The notes below the pieces were generated by a model. That model had not been told where the DNA came from. It ran no database searches and saw only the letters and a program-made list of their open reading frames with translations. A DNA stretch of 64,000 nt from contig JACGZH010000002.1 of the NCBI GenBank assembly GCA_014706385.1, positions 2,232,001-2,296,000 on the forward strand, given 5' to 3'. Position numbers and translations under genes: made by a program. Below, in pieces: positions 56,534-64,000 of this stretch (position 1 is its first letter; each line of letters starts with the position of its first letter). Origin of the DNA: Phaffia rhodozyma (Eukaryota > Basidiomycota > Tremellomycetes > Cystofilobasidiales > Mrakiaceae).

Positions 56534-58880
56534 ATGTCCAACAGAAGTAGAGCTTGGGACGAACCCAATCCGGCCTCGTTGTCGGCAACCACACCGCCTG
56601 CTCCAGCTGTCAGTGCACAGGAAGCCGCCGAGCGTGCAGGTTCGTTTGTCCAGTCTCGTTCCCTTTGCTCTACAGTGTTCTCATGGCTCACCTAGAGGTT
56701 TTATATCTCTCCCACCGTCCTTTTCTACAGCTGCTATCGCCGCAAAGCTGGCCAACAACTACGCGAAGCCTGCTCCTAAACGAGAGAAGGAAGACTTCGA
56801 TGGAGAGTTCACCCATGATATTGAGATCAACGGTCTGTCCTCTCATCGCCCTGCTCCTCTACCGACGCGTCTCTCAGAGAAAAGCAGACTTATGAAAGCT
56901 TTTCATCTTTTTCGAACTAGATCTCCGAAACAGGTTGGTCTCAATTCTTTGTATTGTCTATGATGGCTCTGTCTGAACCTGAGCTTCTCGAAACTAACCT
57001 CCTCTCACCTTCAGATATCTCCTCACTAAGGGTTCAACCCAAACTCAGGTAAGTTTCTCTCATTGACCTCTTTACTCTGGGTATATCTGTATACACGTAA
57101 GATTCCGTCTCTCACAATCTTGTCCCATTCTTCCCATTTCACAATGTAGCTTCATCAAGAGACTGGAGCCTCAATCACCACTAAAGGAACTTGGCTGCCC
57201 GACAAGTCCAAGGCAACTGCGGCCGAACCTCCGCTCTACCTTCACATCGTTGCCACGTCTCAGGAGATTCTAGACGGAGCTGTCAAGAAGGTAGTGCCCT
57301 CCTCTCTCTCACCGTCTCTTCCTTATTTTTCATTCTTGAAACTCATCTCGTGACTCTTTCGACTCCGCAAGGTGAACGACTTGATTGCAGCCGACCTTGG
57401 TCCGCTGGTCGAGGATCGATCCCAATGGGGCCGAAATCGGGAGCGATTCGGTAACCAAATTCCTGCTTCTGGGGCAAACGGAGCTCCTGTAGGAGGAGGT
57501 GAACCGGATGGAGGAGCACCTCCGGCCGAGCAAGCCGGAGGAAGGTTCGGCGGTCGACCAGGGGAGAGGCGAAAGTGGCCGGAAGAGAAGGTGCCGATCG
57601 GGTTGGAGAGTTTGAGAAACTTCAACGTCCGAGCGAAAGTCGTGGGACCAGGTGTGAGTAACATTGTTTGAAGGTTTTGATTGAAACCGTGACCAAACCG
57701 AGTCGAAGCCTAATAGAGTTCTTCCTTTCTTTCTTGTTCCTTCGTTAGGGTCTATTCGTTAAGCATATCCAGGCAGAGACCGGGACGCGAGTCCAGATCA
57801 AAGGTCTTGGATCCGGTTTCTACGATCAAGAAACTGGCCGCGAGTCTGAGGACCCGATGCACGTCTCGATTAGGTAATCCTCCATGCTTTTGTCTGCCTC
57901 ATCCGGACCTTGATGGTCGTGTCGATTAACTGCCTTTTTGCCATTCTTTTGTGGGACCCTCTCCTAAAGTGGACCAGATGAGTCTCAGGTAGAAAAGGCC
58001 AAGCTTTTGGCAGAGGATTTGTTGTTGGTCGTTCGTTCCGAATGGGCCAAGGCCCGGGACGCCCAGCAGCTCCAGCAGGGGGTCTACTCTGGATTCCCCA
58101 TGCAAAACTACTACGTTCGTCTTGTTTCCTCTCTTGGTTGCCGTCCGTGCCTTTCATGCTTACCGTTTGTCCTGACGTGTTCCAACTATGATAATCACCA
58201 TCAGCAGCAGCAACAACAGCAACAACAGATGCAGCACCAACAATATGCTCAACCTGGTCAACCCGGCCAACCTGCTCCCCCCGCCCCCGCCGGTGCGCCT
58301 CCGCCCCCACCTCCCCCAGGAGATGATGCTCCTCCACCGCCTCCTCCTTCGGGAGATGACGCGCCTCCTCCTCCTCCAGATAGTCAGTCGGCTGGCGGCC
58401 CTCCTTCGTCTGCTCCTCCGGCGGCTGCACCTGTGGCGGAAGATCCTCAGGAGGCTTACAGAAAGTACTGGGCTACTTATGGCTACGATGTGAATGACCC
58501 TGCGTTCCAGGCATGGCAAGCTCAGCAGTACAGCTATTATCAACAACCTGGAGCTACCGGGGCGGCAGCAGGAGCAGCAGGAGGAGCAGCTGTAGGTTAC
58601 GGAGCTCAGTACGCTCAAAGCCTTCAGCAGCCACAAGCTGCTCAACAGCAGCAGGCGCCAAGTTCAACAGCTCCTCAGGGTGCACACGCAGAGTCGGCTT
58701 CCGGAGGATCGGGGATTTATGGAGCAGTGTACGTCGTCATTCTTCTCGTTTCTTCTCTCCTTTATCTTTCTTCTCTTTCAATCAAACGTTCGATACCGTC
58801 AAGTTCTGACTCCTTCGGTCTGTTCCAATTATATATCACTATTGTTTCCTCCGAAAAGCCCTCCCCCTCCGAATCTTTAA
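56534..58880 (+). CDS. KHDC4: KH-domain splicing-associated protein, KHDC4/BLOM7 type
   Basis: The first exon is 56534-56639 and the last is 58859-58880, with about ten exons between. The N-terminus is SNRSRAWDEPNP followed by a helix AAIAAKLANNYAK. KH region 1 reads RYLLTKGSTQTQLHQETGAS, TTKGTWLPDKS and EPPLYLHIVA. Region 2 reads NFNVRAKVVGPGGLFVKHIQ, AETGTRVQIKGLGSGFYDQE and EDPMHVSI, then AKLLAEDLLLVVRSEW. These blocks and their spacing match human KHDC4 (BLOM7), which binds RNA and influences splice-site choice together with SNEV/Prp19-complex proteins. The C-terminal half is Gln- and Pro-rich and ends VPPPPNL. The intron before the poly-Gln tract (about 58113-58204) is also an open frame, so its retention would not stop translation. 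Confidence 0.87.
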
Positions 58881-59815
58881 AGAAAACTGAAGAAGCTTGC
58901 TTGCTCCTTCCCTCTCTTCCTTCCTATCTTTTCACTCCTCTCCTCTTGTTTCTGTAAAGCCTTGTTTTCCTCTCTCTTCTTTTTTCCTTCACTCTATTTG
59001 AATATTTGACATATTAAGTCCGAATCTACCCGTCTTTCCGGAAGGAAGAACAAACTCGACGCACCACCAGATGCCGAAAACAAAAAAAAATCGCGAATCA
59101 AGTGAGATGGAATGAAACGGAACGAAACGGGTATAGTAGGGTAAGGGGGTTTTTTCCCATCAAAGTAGCTATCAAGATGAAGATTTCGACGTTTGACTTC
59201 GTGTTCGTCGTCATGAGAAGAGCAGGCTCGGAGGACTGTGGATGTGAGGCTAAAAAAAAACAGAACAGTTATCTTGAGTATCAGATGTTTTCGTATATAT
59301 GGCCTTCTGATGAATTATGCTGGACGGAGGGATGAAGTAGCAGATAGGCGGAGACCAGGACGAAAAGAACGAGACAACCGTGAGAAGAAGAGGGAAAAGA
59401 ATGAAAGACTCTTTCAAAAAGAGTCTTCGTTCGATCCAGAGCAACGTTTGGTCGACATAAGAAACCTGCACAGGTATTCAATACATCCGGAGCTCCGAGT
59501 GCAAGTTGAGGTTGGGATCAAAAGCGTATCAACAGTCTTAAACTAGAACGCGCCATCAGAGTCAGCTATCGATCGCTTATTCGTGTTTCCTCTCGGCATC
59601 CTGAAATTACGAGAAAGGGACAGCAGTGAAAGATCACAATGAGAAAAAGATACTCACAACAACGCACGACGCGTCCTCATATTTCCTTCAATTTTCTCGA
59701 CTTCAGTGCAGGTGCCATATATAGTGAAGATTATCAAGTGGGTATATAATAGTCAATGTCGATTTGGATATCCTGAGGAGAACATCAGAGTAGATCATTG
59801 CCGATATGGTGATTC
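58881..59815. other. Convergent intergenic region, KHDC4 / APC11
   Basis: About 935 bp of 3' flanks. Short open frames occur but none carries a known motif. Confidence 0.5.
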
Positions 59816-60642
59816 TTATTCTTGCTGGTGTTGCTGGTATCGATGTTCTTGTTCTTGTTGATGTTGATGTAAATGGAGCGCAGAATGGTGTTGAGAGGGT
59901 GGTGATTGCGGAGGAGATTCAGACATGGGTGATGAAGCAGGGTCGTTTCGTTCAGCCGTGACTATACGTTAGACATGAATGTATCGTGTCATGAAGAAAA
60001 ATGAGTAAAGCAAAACAACAAAAGAGTCAGTTCAGTCGAGACTCAAAAGACAGGGGAGGAAACAAAGAAGTAAAACGAACCCCAAGGTCTACGATCCATT
60101 GGGCATTGATTCTTCGATGATTCGGTATCGAGCCATTTGAGTACGCAATGCATGTGGAACACATGTGTACATTGTCCCCACACTTTTTCATTTAGTTTCA
60201 TTGCAGATACATCAATCGATTAGCGATAAGAGAGAACGCGAGGGTAAATCAACGAGAGAATCGAGTTTAGTCGGGTTCAAGTTGAGAGGGAGAGTGATGA
60301 ATGAACACGATGGAAGGGAACTCACTCAACGGACAATCGTCTCCTGGGATCTTGCATTCCGGACAGGTACTATCAAATGCTAATCTGCAGATTCCACAGA
60401 CGTCTTCTTCCTCTTCATCCTCTTCCTCATCATCATCGTCCCCTTCGTTGTTGTATGTTGGATAAGACGGTTGGTCGGAGGTGTCGGTCTTGATATCCCA
60501 GCGCCATGCGGCCACGGCTTGCCAGTTTTTGAATCTGCGGAGAGAAAAAAAGCAGCACAAGTCTCAACAAGGAGTTAATGCTCTGTTGTCATGAGGATAT
60601 GTGCAAGGACCGACAAGAGAATGGGCTCAACTGGACCTTCAT
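59816..60642 (-). CDS. APC11: Anaphase-promoting complex RING subunit Apc11
   Basis: Exons (minus) 60642-60632, 60534-60326, 60182-60081 and 59961-59816 give 155 residues. [17 protein letters not shown] is the diagnostic N-terminus that threads into the Apc2 cullin. The RING-H2 follows: [38 protein letters not shown] and [10 protein letters not shown]. The subunit binds E2 enzymes in the APC/C ubiquitin ligase for mitotic exit. Two departures from the ~85-165-residue family: an acidic insert ([14 protein letters not shown]) just before the RING, and a Ser/Pro then Gln/His-rich C-terminal tail of about 48 residues. The 11-nt first exon is supported by the conserved reading MKV-x-FKNW. Confidence 0.94.
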
Positions 60643-60846
60643 GGTTCAACCTAATAGATGCTCAAGGAGGATGGGATGGATGTTTGGGTTCACGCGGCCA
60701 TTCTTAAGTACTACCTTCTTTTTTTCTCTCTCTTCTCCTCCGACAACCATCCTCGCTCCTACGTTGCTTGCTTTTCAACCGCTGTCTCAAGCAGAGCCAC
60801 AGCACACAGAGCACACAGATACATTCCTCTAAATTTACCGATCAAG

Positions 60847-62163
60847 ATGTCTCTCCTTCCTTCTTCCCGGTTCTCCCTCTCCTCGCTTCGACGAGCTCTC
60901 CCTTCGGTTCCCTCTTCCTCCTCTTTACCTGTCCTCCGGTCTTCTCCTTGTCTTCCATCATCAGCCCGTTCGACGGTCTCCCCTCTTCAACATGCTACCT
61001 TGCTCAGGCTTCTCCCTCCGATGCAAACCCGAGGAATCAAGTTTGCTCCGAAGCGAACAAAGACTACGAAGACGATGAAGGGTAGGATTCCTATCCGTAC
61101 GGGTGGTTCAACTAGAGGAACGACTTTGGCCTTTGGAGGTGAATTCGGAATCAGAGTCAAGATGGGGATCAGGCTGAGAGCCAAACAGTTGGAAGCGATG
61201 CACGATACATTGAGGAAGAAATTGAAACCTTACAAAGGAGCGGAGATCATCATGAGAGTTTTCCCAGATAGACCTATTGCTGTCAAGGTAAGTCAACTTC
61301 TTTCCTTTTCTCCTTCACTTCTTGATCCGTTCTTTCGTCGTCCAGAATTGGCAGAAACGTTTGCTCTAGTTTGCTTTCGTTCTTGAAAAGGACAGATTAC
61401 TGAAGACGGAAGCTTTTTTTTCTCTTCTGGTGACCCTATATTCCTCTTCTTCATAGGGAAATCAAACTCGTATGGGTAAAGGAAAGGGAGCGTTCGAGTA
61501 TTGGTCTTGCAAGTAGGTTCACCCTTCTGCCCTCCATACTTCTTCACCTTTGTTTGCAGTCGAATGTTCTAGCGGCAGGGTACTCTATTCATTTAAAGTG
61601 AACCTCATTAATGATTATTGTTTCTCTTCTTTCTTTCAAACTATCAAAGTGTGGCAATGAACCATACGTTGTTTGAGATCCGAGGAGGAAACGTCCGACA
61701 AGAGATCGCCCGAGAAGGTGAGACCCCTTCTCTCTGCCCTGCTTATATTTCACTTTCATTCCTTGGTTCTTTCGTTTGCTGAAATGCTCTTCGATGTGTT
61801 TTCTCGATGGAAACAGCATGCCGAGTGGCGACCTGCAAGATCGCTTGTGCCACTCAATTCATGACCGCCGCAACCTTTCCTCGGGTTGGTCGATTGACAC
61901 CCGAGGTGGTCGTCGAAGACATCGATCCACTCACCCCTGAAGAACTCATGAAGGAAGCCGAGGAAGAACGCCTCCAGACCGCTCATGACGGAACGGAGAT
62001 CGTCGAGAGTCCGAGTGGGAAGCAGCAGATCAGATACCTCAGACCCGTCAAGGTTTCTGAAAAGTTGGCGAGGACAAGGGTCGGTACTGGAAAGATGTAC
62101 GGGGTCGAGAACGAGTTCTTCAGGCGGAGCGTTGGTGTTGCTAATGGAGAGAAGAGAGTGTGA
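60847..62163 (+). CDS. MRPL16: Mitochondrial large ribosomal subunit protein uL16m
   Basis: Exons 60847-61287, 61457-61512, 61650-61717 and 61817-62163 give 303 residues. The first ~70 residues are rich in Ser, Arg and Leu with no acidic residue, a mitochondrial presequence, with cleavage plausible near MQTRGIKFAP. The L16/L10e core includes KRTKTTKTMKGRIPIRTGGS, RAKQLEAMHDTLRKKLK, IMRVFPDRPIAVK, TRMGKGKGAFEYW and NVAMNHTLFEIRGG. uL16 sits at the peptidyl-transferase and tRNA entry area. The C-terminal extension after TAATFPRVGRL is acidic and longer than in bacteria. Divergent from APC11 with ~200 bp between starts. Confidence 0.94.
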
Positions 62164-62316
62164 AGACCGGAAGAGAAACTTAAAGATGATTTTTCTTGGT
62201 GTTTCTGTGCCAACCTTTTGTCGACTCTTATTGATCTAGACGACTCGCAAAAGAAAGGGAAGAGACTAGAAAGAAGGGCGAGTGCGTTTCAATCAATCCA
62301 GAACTAGACAAATGGT

Positions 62317-63893
62317 TCATTCATCTTGTAACGAAGGATCCTCCCATCCTCCGTGCTCCTTCATCGGCTTCCAGAGTCCATGCATTTCGCCTAGAGCGTA
62401 GGTGAGCGTCATCTTATCAAAGATGTCGCCATCAATCTCCAACTGAAAGAGAGAGAACAGGCACGGGTAATCCCAATCAGGACAATGTTAACGCCCGTCT
62501 TTAGCTCACCGACAAGAGCAAAATACTCACTAGACTGATGACATTGTCCAAAAGATGCGCTCGTTCCACCGACATGCCAAGAGCTCCGTTGTAAGATACA
62601 TGCGTCACATGGACATGGAAGTGGTCTATGCGACATGGAGTGGATGAAAATTTTGTTTTTTAACATCCATATGATGCAAGGTAGAAAGAAAGTGTAAGGG
62701 AAGAACGCACAGTAGCTAGGCTGATAATGTATAAAAAATCTAAGAGTCCCTCTCTCAACGTCCGGCCACTTTGCACGGATTTCCCGTTCAGCAGAGACTC
62801 GCATCTCTCTTAGAAGTGGGAGATGTTGTGCTCGAAGAGACCGAAGCGAAGGAATAGGCTCCTTGGAGATCATGGTCAGATACAGGGTTGCCAGTGTCTT
62901 GCGATCCCACCTATCAAACGGTTGATGGGTAGCACAACAACACAAGTTAGTAATGAGTAACGAATTGCACTGATCCGATCGTTCAATCGTGTTACAGAGA
63001 AGCGAAGACTGACTTGGCGTCAGGAAGTAATGTGAATCCTAGAGGAGCGGGTGAGGTATACACAACATCTTCCTGCTCAGATACTCCATTGAGAATGTTC
63101 CGAACCCACTGGGTTCGAGAAGCTGGAAAAGATTGAATGAAAGGAAGGGTGACCTTGTTGTACAACTCAGGTGTCTCCCTAACGAGATGTGTCTTTTGCT
63201 TGGAGTGCTGTAAGATCGCGCGAGGAGCCAGAGAACGAATGATTGTTGGTGACCCAACTTCTAAAAAATTCTCGAGAGAGCGAAAGGATGCCAATGTACT
63301 AACTTTCTTGATATGCACGTCCGTACAGGGCGAGATAATGGATACCTTGATGTCTGCCGGCCGGCTTTCGCCCAACCAGCCAGTCGACCAGTGATACTGC
63401 ATTTTGAATATGGAAGTTCAAAAAGTTACCATTGTGAGCTTCTGAGCGCCATCTTTCTTCTTATACTAAACGGGACGGTTGTAACGAATAGTACTGTGTG
63501 TGAGCGCGATATGTATTAACCTACGATATCATTCGCTCCGGTGATCGTCAGGTTTGATAGGTTAGCCAACAACTCGGTCGTGTGGGGGTCGTTGAGCTTT
63601 GCGTTGAACGCTCGTTTCTCAAGATTGAAGATAGCAGGTTGCTTCAGACTGCCATCTTTGTCTGGGATCTTTCCTAAGAGACAGAGGGTCTTTAATGCAG
63701 GGTCTAGAAGAAAGGAAATAAAGAGAAGAAGACATGTGTAAAGGCGCCAGTCAGTGCGATCTGCGAAAGATAGAACGACATGCATCAGGGACATACCGTC
63801 ATTAAGAATCCTCTCGAAATCAAACTGCTTGATCTGATCTAGCGTGATCTTGTGGGAAGGGATCGTGGCCTTATCGGAGTCGAGATCTTTCAT
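62317..63893 (-). CDS. DCS1: Scavenger m7GpppX diphosphatase (DcpS/Dcs1)
   Basis: Exons (minus) 63893-63797, 63703-63525, 63396-63014, 62910-62711, 62625-62531 and 62442-62317 give 359 residues. The N-terminal domain has FDFERILND and LLGKIPDKDGSLKQPAIFNL. The C-terminal HIT domain has RFFIHYQPSYYHFHVHVTHV, with the catalytic HxHxH triad, and GMSVERAHLLDNVI. The C-terminus TLTYALGEMHGLWKPM is typical. The enzyme hydrolyses cap dinucleotides left after 3'-5' mRNA decay, so acts in cytosol and nucleus. The ATG at 63893 was preferred over an in-frame upstream one that would add an unlikely Ser/Ile-rich leader. Convergent with MRPL16 at a short 150-bp gap. Confidence 0.93.
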
Positions 63894-64000
63894 ACAAGAA
63901 GAAATATAAGGAGATAAAAGATGAAGAGAGAGAGAGGAGATGATGGTAGTAGAGATATTGCAAGAAAGGTGAGAGATCAAGCTGGCTGAAATAGATTCTA

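Overview
The window is about 64 kb of nuclear DNA from an intron-dense fungus. Genes are close together on both strands, and almost every one is split by several spliceosomal introns of about 50-130 bp with GT..AG borders. All proteins I recognise are eukaryotic housekeeping proteins (SEC31, TFIIA gamma, APC11, MRPL16, MSS116, DCS1, PTEN, derlin, CSM3). Intron density, the Zn2Cys6 regulator with its fungal regulatory domain, the secreted intradiol dioxygenase and an IKS1-type kinase point to a basidiomycete, most likely a tremellomycete yeast of the Cystofilobasidiales/Phaffia type. The clade assignment is inference; no rRNA or other phylogenetic marker is present. I saw no tRNA, rRNA, transposon, CRISPR array or origin.

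Layout, left to right: mitochondrial ornithine carrier ORT1 (+), COPII coat SEC31 (+), alpha/beta hydrolase (-), secreted intradiol dioxygenase with a collagen-like insert (+), a 901-residue unknown protein (+), a many-exon Zn2Cys6 transcription factor (-), and a 1372-residue protein joining an intact RNase H domain to an RRM (-). A block of chromosome-maintenance genes follows: TOA2 (+), an RPA-interacting protein (+), PXR1 (-) and CSM3 (+). Next come a small acidic protein (-), a DJ-1 family protein (+), PTEN (-), mitochondrial DEAD-box helicase MSS116 (-), a NIPA-type Mg transporter (+), a MATE transporter (-), a derlin (-), an IKS1-type kinase (+), a small Cys-rich protein (-), KHDC4/BLOM7 (+), APC11 (-), MRPL16 (+) and the scavenger decapping enzyme DCS1 (-).

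There is no operon-like pathway, but two promoter signals recur. MluI cell-cycle boxes (ACGCGT) stand four times ahead of CSM3 and twice ahead of the RPA-interacting protein gene, both S-phase functions. The palindrome TCACGTGA occurs five times, four of them in intergenic DNA close upstream of genes. The most unusual items are the RNase H-RRM fusion, two microexons (5 nt in the Zn-cluster gene, 7 nt in PTEN), a GC-AG intron in TOA2 and a Ser-rich insertion inside the PTEN phosphatase domain.

Exon borders were worked out by hand from splice consensus, reading frame and family conservation. Where an exon list is given with a protein length the frame closes exactly, but single borders could be off by one or two bases.
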